The translations under genes and the position numbers were made by a program. This document shows, piece by piece, positions 45,376-56,230 of a stretch of DNA of 64,000 nt. Within the stretch, counting starts at the first letter, position 1, and each line of letters opens with the position of its first letter. A model generated the notes under the pieces. That model worked only from the letters and a program-made list of their open reading frames with translations. It was not told the DNA's origin and did not search any database. The DNA is from Myotis daubentonii. Lineage: Eukaryota; Chordata; Mammalia; Chiroptera; Vespertilionidae. The DNA lies in the NCBI RefSeq assembly GCF_963259705.1, contig NC_081851.1, positions 17,086,145 through 17,150,144 on the forward strand, read 5' to 3'.

Positions 45376-46235
45376 ATAAAAGACTGATTTTTGTTGCAAA
45401 TCTCTTCTGTTCTGTGGCCAGTCTTCGTTGACACTGCTGGCAGCTTATTTTGCTAGACAGGTTTGTTATTACATGCACTCTTCTGTATGTGCGTTGTTTC
45501 ACAATAAACGAGGGGATTTTAAATTCAATACAAATAAACATTAAAGTGGGAGCTAAAAGGAAGTGACTGATAATTCCACTTTCTTTTGTACTCAGTAGGT
45601 AGGGAAACTAAGGCCTGCATCACAGGCTAAACCCCAGTTGGGCTGGCAAGAGGGACTATTGCTGTCAATCACTCTATCTTTTATCTTTCCCAGGTCCATC
45701 TCCCAAGAACCGTGTGTACCCATTAGCCCTTGGCTGCCAAGGCTTCTCACTCTGGTGGTGCTGCCACCGTGACACCAATGATTGCTGAGTGGTTTCTCAC
45801 ACACTCTCTCCTTTGGCCTTCACAACACCCCTGAGGCAGGCCTTACTATGGAGCCCATTTTCAGTTATGTTCTCTTGGCATTATTCAGGGGATGTAAGGG
45901 AAGAAAGTGTCAACATCCACATCTGTGAACTCTAATAATGTTCTCACCATTGGTGCCTAGAGTGCTGTGAGGCATTGATGGCCAAGAACGAGAAAGAATG
46001 AGAGTGTAATCATGAATAAGTCCAGCCAGGAAAACAGTTTTAGTTGTTTTTTTTTTTGTTTTTTTTTTTTTGCTTTAAAAAACTATTGATATAACAACCT
46101 TTCTTTGTCCTCCAGTGAAAGATTAGTTTTAGCCAATTAAAGTAAGTGATATTTTACAAAGTAGAATGTAAACCTAAAGCAATTCATTTTCCCTAAAGTG
46201 GACACAGGCAAAAGTATATAAAGAAAATTGAGGAA
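45376..46235. other. No gene recognised
   Basis: Unique-looking sequence; 45815-45860 may be MIR and 46050-46075 is T-rich. Confidence 0.4.
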
Positions 46236-48166
46236 GGGGAGAACCAAGATGGCGGCATAGGTTAACGCCGGAGTTTGCTGCTTTGAACAACTACTTCAAA
46301 AGTGAAACCAAAAAACGGAAGGGACATGACCCAGAACCACAAGAACGCTGGCTGAGTGGAAGTCCTACAACTACGAGGAAAGAGAAACGCACACGGACAC
46401 TCAGAGGAGGCGCAGTGCTGAAGTCAAATTCTGAGGTGCGGAGTGCTCGGAGCGGGCTGGCGGCGGAGGGCGCGGTTGGCGTTTTCAATAGGGAGGGAGT
46501 CGCAGACTCTGAGCTCCAGATCCGGGCGAGTCTTTAGGGACCCAGACTCAAACGGGAGAAGCGGGACTGTCTGGCTTCGGTCAGAGCGAGTGCAGCTTTC
46601 TCTCCGAGCTTTGCAGTGGGTGCTGGGACTCAGAGAGGCAGAGCCCCTGGGGACAGGACTGAGAGCTGCCATAACTGCTCTCTCCAGCCCACCCTGTTGA
46701 TCCTGTGCGACCCACCCCGCCCAAGCCCTGCACAGCGGCATTTGCCGGATAGCCTCAGGCAAAGGCTAGATTAGCACCTCCCTAGAGGACAGAAGTTCTC
46801 TCACTGCTGACACAGCTGATTCTCATAGCCACTTGGCCTGGAGGTCAAACCCTCCCTGGAATTAGCTACAACAATCAAGATTTAACTATAAGACTGCGAA
46901 CAAAGACCACTAGGGGGTGCACCAAGGAAGCATAACAAAATGCAGAGACAAAGAAACAGGACAAAATTGTCAAAGGAAGATATAGAGTTCAGAACCACAC
47001 TTTTAAGGTCTCTCAAGAACCTTTTAGAAGCTGCCGATAAACTTAATGAGATCTACACGAAAACTAATAAGACCCTCGATCTTATATTGGGGAACCAACT
47101 AGAAATTAAGCATACACGGACTGAAATAACGAATATTATACAGACTCCCGACAGCAGACCAGAGGAGCGCAAGAATCAAGTCAATGATTTGAAATGCGAG
47201 GAAGCAAAAAACACCCAACGGGAAAAGCAAAATGAAAAAAGAATCCAAAAATGCGAGGATAGTGTAAGGAGCCTCTGGGACAGCTTCAAGCGTACCAACA
47301 TCAGAATTATAGGGGTGCCAGAAGATGAGAGAGACCAAGATATTGAAAACCTATTTGAAGAAATAATGACAGAAAACTTCCCCCACCTGGTGAAAGAAAT
47401 GGACTTACAGGTCCAAGAAGCGCGGAGAACCCCAAACAAAAGGAATCCAAAGAGGACCACACCAAGACACATCATAATTAAAATGCCAAGAGCAAAAGAC
47501 AAAGAGAGAATCTTAAAAGCAGCAAGAGAAAGAAACCCAGTTACCTACAAGGGAATACCCATACGATTGTCAGCTGATTTCTCAACAGAAACTTTGCAGG
47601 CCAGAAGGGAGTGGCAAGAAATATTCAAAGTGATGAATACCAAGAACCTACAACCAAGATTACTTTATCCAGCAAAGCTATCATTCAGAACTGAAGGTCA
47701 GATAAAGAGCTTCACAGATAAGGAAAAGCTAAAGGAGTTCATCACCACCAAACCAGGATTATATGAAATGCTGAAAGGTATCCTTTAAGAAGAGGAAGAG
47801 GAAGAAAAAGGTAAAGATACAAATTATGAACAACAAACATGCATCTATCAACAAGTGAATCTAAGAATCAAGTGAATAAATAATCTGATGAACAGAATGA
47901 ACTGGTGATTATAATAGAATCAGGGACATAGAAAGGGAATGGACTGACTATTCTTGGGGGGGAAAAGGGTGTGGGAGATTCGGGAAGAGACTGGACAAAA
48001 ATCGTGCACCTATGGATGAGGACAGTGGGTGGGGAGTGAGGGCAGAGGGTGGGGCGGGAACTGGGAAGAGGGGAGTTATGGGGGGGAAAAAAGAGGAACA
48101 AATGTAATAATCTGAACAATAAAGATTTAAGAATTCTAGGGAGTTCTTCTCTAAAAAAAAAAAAAA
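46236..48166 (+). mobile_element. Full-length half-L1 (HAL1-type), copy 2
   Basis: Starts GGGGAGAACCAAGATGGCGG, then about 700 bp of 5' UTR, an intact ORF1, a 3' UTR with AATAAA at 48117, an extra segment (48128-48152) and an A tract, before the short duplication tgaggaa (46229-46235 and 48167-48173). It has no ORF2, in the same arrangement as copy 1 but with unrelated flanks, so the two are independent insertions of one ORF1-only lineage. The 7-bp duplication is short, so the exact 3' limit is less certain than for copy 1. Confidence 0.85.
46940..47788 (+). CDS. L1 ORF1p-type RNA-binding protein, intact, of half-L1 copy 2
   Basis: 282 codons without interruption. Residues about 15-110 are heptad-rich and charged (coiled coil for trimerisation). 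About 115-200 is the RRM-like domain (RIIGVPEDERDQDIENLFEE). About 200-282 is the C-terminal domain (TPRHIIIKMPRAKDKERIL, ADFSTETLQARREW, YPAKLSF, IKSFTDKEKLKEF). In autonomous L1s this protein coats element RNA and acts as a chaperone in the ribonucleoprotein. Human ORF1p is about 338 residues, so the coiled coil here is shorter. The first ATG at 46940 gives a basic N-terminus (MQRQRNRTKL). No reverse transcriptase follows, so mobility would need ORF2p from an L1 in trans. Intactness suggests recent activity; expression is not shown. Confidence 0.85.
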   Translation: MQRQRNRTKLSKEDIEFRTTLLRSLKNLLEAADKLNEIYTKTNKTLDLILGNQLEIKHTRTEITNIIQTPDSRPEERKNQVNDLKCEEAKNTQREKQNEKRIQKCEDSVRSLWDSFKRTNIRIIGVPEDERDQDIENLFEEIMTENFPHLVKEMDLQVQEARRTPNKRNPKRTTPRHIIIKMPRAKDKERILKAARERNPVTYKGIPIRLSADFSTETLQARREWQEIFKVMNTKNLQPRLLYPAKLSFRTEGQIKSFTDKEKLKEFITTKPGLYEMLKGIL

Positions 48167-48264
48167 TGAGGAATACTTTAAAAATATTTAATGGGGCCAC
48201 AGTTGAATCTAACATCTTAATTTTTTTCTCAGGGAATCAAATGGGACAGTTCAATTATATCTAA

Positions 48265-48516
48265 CTAGAGGCTCGGTGCATGAAATTTGTGCATGGGTAG
48301 GATCCCTAGGTCTGGCCGGCGATCAGTGCTGATTGGGGCCTTCCAGCTGCTGGCTAGGGCCTCCCTTCTCCGGCTGCTGGCTGCCAGCCGGGGCCTTCCT
48401 TCATGCCAAGCCACCCCCTGGTGGTCAATGTACATCATAGTGAGCGATTGATCTCCTGGACTCCCGGTTGAACTCCCAAGGGGACAATTTGCATAATAGG
48501 TTTTTATATATGTAGA
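48265..48516 (-). mobile_element. Short HeliBat-type Helitron
   Basis: The reverse complement starts TCTACATATATAAAAACC and ends AAATTTCATGCACCGAGCCTCTAG, with the inverted-repeat hairpin before CTAG. Confidence 0.85.
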
Positions 48517-48589
48517 TTATGGAGACTCTTAGCATGGAAATCATGAGGCATAGTGAGGCTTATGTACTATTTCCAGACTATTCTTACTA

Positions 48590-49125
48590 TGTCATTAGGT
48601 CATGGAGGAAAGCAAGCAATGTTGGAGGGATAGTCCCAACCTCCAGATCTATCTGACACCTGTGAAGTAGACCTGTCAGTGCCCTTCCCATATTTCTAGA
48701 CATTTCAGGATTCTTGGTTGATTTCCAAAGGCCAGTATCCACACCTCTGTGCCTGCAGCGTCTTTTCCTTGGAACTGCGAGGAGTATGCTGCCTACTTGC
48801 ATGGCAGATGAGAGGAGCAAAGAACTAACACTCTCTCCCTTGCAATCGATGGCTTTTAGAAGTTGATGTATAAATTCCCCAGCTCCTTGTCCCTTGAACA
48901 GAATAATTCTGAAGTGTATGTTTTGCACCATTCCTTGATGCTTGCTTGCAAGATTGAGCTCCAGTTCTGTGGTAGCTGGCTTAATGACACACCATTTTTT
49001 TCTGTCTTCCTTTCCCTGTATCACCGAGCCACTTTATACCAGCACTCCCTGTACCTCTTAAATAAACTATCTATAATTGAGACCTTATCTCAGGGTCTGC
49101 TTCTGGGGGAACTAAACGAAGCCAC
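48590..49125 (+). mobile_element. ERVL/MLT2-like LTR, ancient
   Basis: 'gtataaattccccagctcct' (TATA-like), 'cttgaacagaataattctga', 'tgtatcaccgagccacttta', AATAAA at about 49060 and a terminal 'ctgcttctgggggaac' are features of old mammalian ERVL LTRs. No internal retroviral genes. The family name is from memory. Confidence 0.55.
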
Positions 49126-50080
49126 CATAAATATGGACATGTCTTGGCATCCCAATCATAAAGAGAAAACTGGGGAAATGGATTCAGAGTACAAGTCAGT
49201 GTACCGTATTTTTTATTTTTCAAATTACTTGGAAATTATCTCACCTGGATGCACTTTATTGCCCACATGCAGGGATGATAACAAAAGTATTTAACAATTG
49301 ATTCAGTATGGTCCTCAGTCCATCTCACCAGCTGATCACTGGCTCTGCCCAGTGAGACACAGGGGTCCCAGTTCTTCCTGGGCCAAATCTTCAGGCTGAT
49401 TGAGAGGTTATTGGGCAGAGAAGGGTTTACGTAGCTTTCTCTAAGGGGGGCTCAGTGGTATGTGGCATAATTTTGAATCCTTCTCAGAATGAGAAGTAAA
49501 GAGGAGCATTTATCAAACATCTCCAAAGAGAGCTAAAAGGGCCAGCAGGGCACACATCAGTGGGGACTCTGGTAGCATTACACGCCAACATGTATTATTT
49601 ATGTCTCCTTCTGAGTATGGTAAGAAGAAAAAAAAGCCACAAACTCGCCTGGTTTCTTTCTAGAGGATTGTCTCTTCTCCGTTGTGGGTAGTGTGGGCAA
49701 GACCAAAGAGCAAAGTAGCCAAGGGGTTGGTGTGTATAGGACTCAAGATACGTCCATCAGGGCCTCTCTCCTGGACTATGAATGGGAAGCAGAATGACGA
49801 AGGGATAGGAGGAAAAGTCTTTGGCGTTCACTGATGCAGTGAGAGTGCTAATTCATGCAGAGGAATGCTATAAACTATGGCCAACCAGATCCTGCTACAG
49901 ACCCCAGAGTTTCCTGGTTTCTCTTCACGTCCATGACCTTCTCATTGGTCCTATAAGTCTTCTGATAGCCTTCCAGTAAATTCCAAAATTGGTTACTTTT
50001 GCTGGCAATCTTATAACCATAACTAATTTGGGCCCTACTGTTTATCTTCAGCCATATTTTATGGGGAGCCAACCCCTTAA
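49126..50080. other. No gene recognised
   Basis: Unassigned sequence downstream of the LTR. The scattered short frames carry no recognisable domain. Confidence 0.4.
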
Positions 50081-50090
50081 AAGAGTGTGT

Positions 50091-50321
50091 AGCCCTGGCT
50101 GGTTTGGCTCAGTGGATAGAGCATCGGCCTGCAGACTGAAGGATCCCAGGTTCGATTCTGGTCAAGGGCATGTGCCAAGGTTGCAGACTCAATCCCCAGT
50201 AGTGGGTGTGCAGGAGGCAGCTGATCCATGATTCTCTCATCATGTTTCTGTCTCTCTCTCCCTCTGCCTTCCTCTCTGAAATCAATAAAAATACATTTTC
50301 TTAAAAAAAAGAAAGAAAAAG
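50091..50321 (+). mobile_element. VES SINE
   Basis: Full head and tail. Duplication aagagtgtgt at 50081-50090 and 50322-50331. Confidence 0.9.
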
Positions 50322-50947
50322 AAGAGTGTGTGGCAGAAACTACTGAAAATGGGAGAAAAGAAGACAGTCCCTAGATCTGCAGCAAACAAGAGGAAGAAGC
50401 CCCTGGAGGTGGGTGTGGGCCTGAGGGATACTGTGTACATCCTTCAAGCTTCCTCCCTGCAGCTCTCAGGTACCAGGAGCTAGAATTCCATCCCGAGCTT
50501 CTCCATCGTCCCACAGGTTGACTGGCTGCTGATTCAGGCATTTCTCACAAGCAAAGCCCTAGTGGCTTGGGCAGATACTAGGAACAGGACAAAGGCTCGG
50601 GTCAGACTCTCTTCTGTTAGCAGTTCTGGTAAGGCAGAGAGTCGGTGGGCATTGACATGATGGGCTCAAATGAGGCCTCACTGAAATAGACAGACATCAC
50701 TTACCGAGATGTTCACTTTTACTACAAAATAATTATGAATCTGGCTAGGCACATTTCATAGGAACCGTATTGAGAACTGGGCAGGTTTTATTTTTTAATG
50801 CTTATTTGCATTTTAAAAGTTGGGAAGTGAATTTTCTGTCATAGTTGCAACCATTCCTCTGCCAGTGTTGGCACAACACATCATACCAAACCCTGCGAAG
50901 GGGGCCAGCTGAGCACCTGCCAACCTGGCCCACGTGCAGCGCTTTGC

Positions 50948-51066
50948 CTAGAAGCCGTGTCTCCTATAGAACTGAGCTCGGGCGAGAATGTCATTGACCA
51001 AGTCAGCCTCTATGTCCAAGGGGGTGGCAATGGCTTCGACTCCTGACTTAAAGGCCAAGATACCAC
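50948..51066 (-). CDS. LYG2: LYG2 last coding exon
   Basis: Acceptor ttcatttcag. Encodes GILAFKSGVEAIATP to FYRRHGF with stop TAG at 50948-50950. The split glycine codon joins the previous exon in phase 1. Confidence 0.9.
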
Positions 51067-53906
51067 CTGAAATGAAACACAGAGGTTCAGATTGAAATAT
51101 TAACTTTCCGCAAGAATAAGATATGACCATTCCCAGGATGTCAGCCCTCCGGGCAAATCTTCCAAAGTAGGCAGTCCCAGACCCTCCTTCTCCCTCCCTC
51201 CCCTCCTAAAAGGACGTGCTACCTCAAAAACCAGTGGGAAAAACCCAAGTAGCTTTCCTTCTCTCTCTTTTTAAAATACTTTTATTTTTCTTGCTTAAAA
51301 ATTCTTATGTAGTTCAGGCCTACAAAACTAGATTCCCAGCAAATCTTCAGTCTGAGAATGCTCATTATATTCTCTCAGTCATTTAATAATCCACTCATTT
51401 ATTCACTCACTTATTCATTCAATAAACATTTTTAAGCACCTACTATGTGCCAGGATTTGTGCCACACTGAGAACAGAGTGCACAATGCTACCCAGAGTTA
51501 ATCATTTCTTGGAAGGGTTATGTGTATAATAAGCATGTCTGTGCATATGTGTATTAAACCTAGAATCTTTAATAGTTATTTATGTGTTTAACTTAAGTGT
51601 GCTCCACTCTTATGTCCAGAGAAAAAAGCCTCTGACCCCTGCCTTCACGGATCTTGAAATAGAAAATAGAAACTGTTTATTCTAAATTAGGCCACCACGT
51701 GTTGAAGACGAGAAGTACTGGTAGATACAGACCATGGGCTTATAGGAGATAGACTTAATAAGAATTGGTATGGTTGGAGGTGAAGAGGGAAGGAACCAGA
51801 GAGCCTCAGAAAACACTAGAGATGACTGGACATATGATAGTGCCTTTCACAGAGACAGGAAATGTAGAAAAAAGAGCAAATTTCCAGTGGGAGCTAGTGA
51901 CTTAATTCCGTCTGGCTCATGGTCTGTGATCAGCCAGGCACGGATCTCCACTTGGACATCTCATAGTACCTGAAGCCCTGGTGTCGCTGGGAAAGCTCAC
52001 AGAGTAAAATTTTGTTCAAACAATTCAGAAATTGATTAATTCTTGCATCAGGAAAGAAGCCTACCAGAGCAAGGCAAGCATATTCTTTCAAACTACTGCA
52101 TTCACTTGCAAGGCATCCCTCCATGGCTCGATAACCAGCGAGAGGTATAATCAGAACCCCAACATGTGGCAGGAGGGAAAGGAAAGCGGGGAAGGAAGAC
52201 CGCTCAGTAACGCAGGGGCTCCGAGAGCACTTTCCACAGCTCCTCCCAGGCCACGCTGACCCCGTGGGCACGCTCCCCGGGAGGCCACCGTACATCTGGT
52301 CTGCAGGGGTCTCACTCAGCTCTTTTAAACAAACCACCACGATCTGGCCTACCTTTGAGGTGTTGGTCCACACTCCACATGGGGAATTTTCTCTGGATTG
52401 CCTTAATTCTGTCCGTCAGAATCCCAACAGCCTGCAGAAGGTGCTCTTTGCTGTCCCAGGTGCCAACAGGGTAATACATTTTTTTATCAAGCTAGAAAAT
52501 TCAAATAGCAGTGGCAGCATCTGAATGAAGAAACGCGTTTTTCTGCTGTTCCTGAGTTCTCCCTTTTATGCTCAAGTTCACTGGCCTTCCCTGCCCTTTC
52601 CCCCCACTGCAGTGCTTTCTTCACAGAAACGAGTCAGAGAAACAAAGTAAGATTTGGGAGGAGTGGGTGTGGCCCGGTTTTAGTTGGCACTCTCACAGCA
52701 CACATGCGTACATAAACAAATGGAAAAGTTGTTTCAAACCATTAGCTCCCAACGTCTACATGTTTTCAGTCAAAATACAAATTTGTTTCTAACTGGGAGG
52801 CTAAAAGTCTGGGTTTCTACAGACCATATAAAGTTGAACCTGGAAACAGATATCCAGGTCATTTGGATCTTCTTCTTCCAATTTGTCTAAAGAACAAGTT
52901 GGGCCCTAGCCGGTTTGGCTCAGTGGGTAGAGCATCAGCCTGCAGACTGAAGGGTCCCAGGTTCATTCCGGTCAAGAGCACATGCCCAGGTTGCTGGCTC
53001 GATCCCCAGTAGGGGGTGTGCAGGAGGCAGCCGATCAATGATTCTCTCTCATCATTGATGTTTCTATCTTTCCCTCTCCCTCCCTATCTGAAATCAATAA
53101 AAATATATTTTAAAAAAATAAAGAAGGAACAAGTTGAGTTACATGGGGATTAATAATAGTGTTTTGATCCACATGGGTGAAATTGACAACTTCATGAACC
53201 CCAGTATAAATGCCTTTTATAAGATTTTCTCAATGTAAGTACATTGTATATTATTTATTGCACATTGTAGTTATGAAACTGATAGAATACTTTCTTATAG
53301 TTATCCAAGAACTGATAAATCTCAAATAAAATACCAAAGCTGCATTACAAGAATCACAGTACAAATTGTGCTAAAGTGCCAGGGTGTCTTGAAGCCTCGA
53401 AATACTGCAAGCAGCTTGCAGTGTGGGTTGAGCTTCTGCAGGGAGGGATGAAGTGGGGCTAATCGAAAGTTGCCAGCTAAGTACCTGCATCAGGCCAAAT
53501 TTCAGGCCCCTGTGGTCCCAGCCGTCCTGCAGGACAGCTCCGCCGTGGCTTTCTCTGGAGATGATGGCTGCAATGAGGGCGGGGTCCACGCAATGCCTCC
53601 GCCCAACTTCTTTGATCAGAGTCTGGTACGGCTTTAAGGCCCTCAGATCCATTTCAGCAAACATTTCAGAACCACGAATCCCTAAGTGGATGGAAAATAA
53701 ATTGTTTCCTCTAATCCAGAAGAGAATCCTTTTCAGATAAGTTAGCCATAGCTCATGACTGCACCTCACAGCTTGGGGTAGTCATTCTAAGACATGGTGG
53801 GGGTTTTTTGTGGTTTTTTGTTTTGTTTTGTTAATCCTCACTGGAGGATATTTTTCCCATTGATTTTTAGAGAGAGTGGGAGGGAAGGAAGGAAGTGGGG
53901 AAAGAA

Positions 53907-53963
<57 letters not shown>

Positions 53964-55201
53964 AGAAGAAGAAGAAGAAGAAGAAGAAGAAGAAGAAGAA
54001 GAAGAAGAAGAAGAAGAAGAAGAAGAAGAAGAAGAAGAAGAAGAAGAGAAGAGAAGAGAAGAGAAGGGAAGGGAAGGGAAGGGAAGGGAAGGGAAGGGAA
54101 GGGAAGGGAAGGGAAGGGAAGGGAAGGGAAGGGAAGAGAAGAGAAGAGAAGAGAAGAGAAGAGAAGAGAAGAGAAGAGAAGAGAAGAGAAGAGAAGAGAA
54201 GAGAAGAGAAGAGAAGAGAAGAGAAGAGAAGAATATCGGTGTGAGAAAGACACATTGACTGGTTGCCTCCTGCACACCCTGACCGTGGTGGGGTTCTAAC
54301 CTGCACCCAGGTACATGCCCTTGACTGAGAGCTGAGCCACCACTTTTTGAGATGCAGGCCAGTGCTCTAACCACTTAGCTACCGGCCAGGGCACTGGGAC
54401 ATGTTTTAACCTTTGATTCTATAAACACAGAAAGGTCCACCACCTCAGACAGATACCATGTCTGTTTTTCCCCCTCGTTTTTCTGTTTCCTGCCACACTG
54501 CTGCATTGGGGAGATCCTTAGTCTAGAAGTTAGCCAACCTAAGTTTGAGTCTGGTCGGCCACTACTCAGCTCCAGGCCCTGCGGAAGTCTCCCCTTTGCG
54601 GAGCCTCGGTTTCTGGTCTGTAAATTGGGAAGGCAGGATTCGCTGACCTAGTTGCTTCCAGCTCTGACGCTCTGGCACTGAGATAACAGGAAGAAGGCTT
54701 TTGCAAGAGTTACAAAAGTGAAGACATACGAAGAACAAGAGACTTGCTTACCATGTTCCTGCTCTAACAGGCAGCAACACGACAGCAAACAAAAAGGCAA
54801 AGCCAGAATTTAATATCTTATTTAGGCAATCATTTCAATATGTAGAAACAAACATCTGGACAAGTTTGGAAATAATGAGGGGGGGGGGCAAATAAGTAGT
54901 ATGTTAGGTTGGTCAGAATTTTTTTTTCTTCTCATTTTTAATTTCGACATTAATACTATAATGATGATTATACTTTTTCAAAATGAAGCTATTTTTCTAA
55001 GAAAGAATCTGGAAATGATGAAAAGGGACAAGCCAAATGTTTGCTTTGCTTTTCACTTACCGCAGTTAATCAACCTGGTTATATCACAGGCAGTCCCAGG
55101 AGTCTCCATGGTCATGATGTCGCCATAGCAGCCGCGGTACAGGTGGGGGTGCAGGTAAGGGCTGGCTGAGTGACTAAAAGGATAAGAGCCCCTGGAAGTG
55201 C
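50948..55201 (-). CDS. LYG2: Goose-type lysozyme 2 (LYG2), four coding exons
   Basis: Secreted g-type lysozyme, the family that cleaves the MurNAc-GlcNAc bond of bacterial peptidoglycan. Joined exons: 55201-55061, 53681-53485, 52491-52353, 51066-50948. Splice sites are all AG/GT with phases 1-0-1, giving 198 codons before the stop. With a 14-residue signal exon this equals 212, the length I recall for human LYG2. Visible: GTSRGSYPFSH at the mature N-terminus; four cysteines (GCYGD, ACD, NCG, RHC) in the family's disulfide pattern; the catalytic Glu in ISRESHGG; GWDHRGLKFGLMQ; and the ending ARAQFYRRHGF. The signal-peptide exon was not located in 55202-64000. Introns (about 1379, 993 and 1286 bp) hold two SINEs, one with a huge microsatellite, and a MIR. 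No frameshift or premature stop is seen. LYG1 is the alternative, but residue-level resemblance is to LYG2. Confidence 0.9.
51360..51500 (+). mobile_element. Old L2/MIR-type fragment in a LYG2 intron
   Basis: 'ttcattcaataaacattttt' followed by 'cacctactatgtgccagg' is the conserved core of ancient mammalian L2-type repeats. Confidence 0.55.
52353..52491 (-). CDS. LYG2: LYG2 third recognised coding exon
   Basis: Acceptor gaattttctag, donor GTAGGC. Encodes LDKKMYYPVGTWDSKEHLL through WSVDQHLK. 139 bases; starts in phase 0 and ends with one base of the next codon. Confidence 0.92.
52902..53126 (+). mobile_element. VES SINE in a LYG2 intron
   Basis: Complete SINE with duplication gaacaagttg (52892-52901 and 53127-53136), opposite in orientation to LYG2. 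Confidence 0.92.
53485..53681 (-). CDS. LYG2: LYG2 catalytic exon
   Basis: Acceptor ccacttag, donor GTACTT. Encodes IRGSEMFAEMDLRALKPYQ through GLKFGLMQ, including the catalytic Glu of SRESHGG and the last of the four conserved cysteines (RRHC). Confidence 0.95.
53826..54393 (-). mobile_element. VES-like SINE with an expanded purine microsatellite
   Basis: 53826-53898 is the antisense tail side, 54233-54393 the antisense tRNA-related head (ctctaaccacttagctaccg). Between them the CT-rich middle of the SINE has been replaced by about 330 bp of purine repeats. It lies in the LYG2 intron between 53681 and 55061. Confidence 0.8.
53899..54232. repeat. Compound (GA)n(GAA)n(GGGAA)n(GAGAA)n microsatellite
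   Basis: Four blocks in order: GA at about 53909-53960, AGA/GAA trinucleotides at about 53960-54048, then GGGAA-type and GAGAA-type pentamers to 54232. Arg/Glu/Lys-only and Ser/Leu/Phe-only frames of 120-178 codons here are artefacts. Confidence 0.97.
54510..54685 (+). mobile_element. MIR SINE
   Basis: 'agcctcggtttctggtctgtaaattgggaa' region (conserved MIR core; split here as tttctggtctgtaaattgg) after 'taagtttgagtctgg', in the LYG2 intron. Confidence 0.6.
55061..55201 (-). CDS. LYG2: LYG2 first recognised coding exon (mature N-terminus)
   Basis: Acceptor cccctctccag, donor GTAAGT. Encodes TSRGSYPFSHSASPYLHP to RLINC with split glycines at both ends. It contains three of the four conserved cysteines. 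Confidence 0.92.
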
Positions 55202-55800
55202 CTGGAGAGGGGGGAGGGGGATGATAATTCACACAAATCCTGTGAGAAAATATTGCTTGAGTTGCTATAATGAACATTATTAAACCTAAGGAAAAGCTAT
55301 AGACTTAGTTCTCCCCAAGGACCTCCTCAGGACCCTAGAATAGCTCATCAGACAAAACAGAAGATTCCCCCTTCCCACTCTACTCCAACCTATAAAAGTA
55401 TAATACATCACAATTCTAAACATTGTGCAAGATCGCAAAACCATTTAGTGCAATCTAGGTCAGACAGAATTGCTACTGTATTTTAAGCTGGAACTTTGAG
55501 AGAAATTTTAAGGTACTTCTGACACAAATACTTCTGTGGATGTAAGCACTGGGATTAACAATAGCCTTTGTTTAGTGAAAGAAGAAAAAAGGATACCATT
55601 AACTTAAAATATTTATTTTTATATCATGTTGCTGAGCAGTTGAATTTCTATCTAGATCTAATTGGAAATAAAATTTAACTTACCATAAAAATGTAACTTA
55701 AATCTATTTTTACTTTTTTTTGTCATATGAAGTGAGTTTCCATCCAACTCTATTTAGTTGGTTAGTTTTAAGTTTTGTTTATTTTTTAAAACATTTTTAT

Positions 55801-56022
55801 TGGCCTTACCGGTTTGGCTCAGTGGATAGAGCGTCGGCCTGCGGACTGAAGGGTCCCAGGTTCGATTCTGGTCAAGGGCATGTACCTTGGTTGTGGGCAC
55901 ATCCCCAGTAGGGGCTGTGCAGGAGGCAGCTGATCGATGTTTCTCTCTCATGGATGTTTCTAACTCTCTATCCCTCTCCCTTCCTCTCTGTAAAAAATCA
56001 ATAAAATATATATTTTTTTAAA
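55801..56022 (+). mobile_element. VES SINE, little diverged
   Basis: ccttaccggtttggctcagt head, both reiterated TGTTTCTCTCTCAT and TGTTTCTAACTC tracts, taaaaaatcaataaaatata tail. It sits in the A/T-rich end of an antisense L1 3' end, so the target duplication is unclear. Confidence 0.88.
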
Positions 56023-56230
56023 AAATTTATTTTTTAATTGCAGTTGATATACTATATTATATTAGTTTCAGGTGTACAACATAGTGGTTAGACGTTTATA
56101 TAACGTACCACATGATCATCTGATAAATCTAGTACCCTTCTGACATCATACATAGTTATTACAAGATTCTTTACTATATTCCCTGTGCTATACTTTACAT
56201 CCTGAGACTGTTCAAATCTATTTACTAAAG
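56023..56230 (-). mobile_element. Antisense L1 3' UTR
   Basis: 'ttagtttcaggtgtacaaca', 'tagtggttagacgtttatat' and 'catgatcatctgataaatc': an old L1 3' end, similar to 5770-5890. Confidence 0.65.

Noticed and set aside
53782..54374. Glu/Arg/Lys-rich or Ser/Phe/Leu-rich proteins on both strands
   Set aside because: Direct translations of purine microsatellites inside a SINE.
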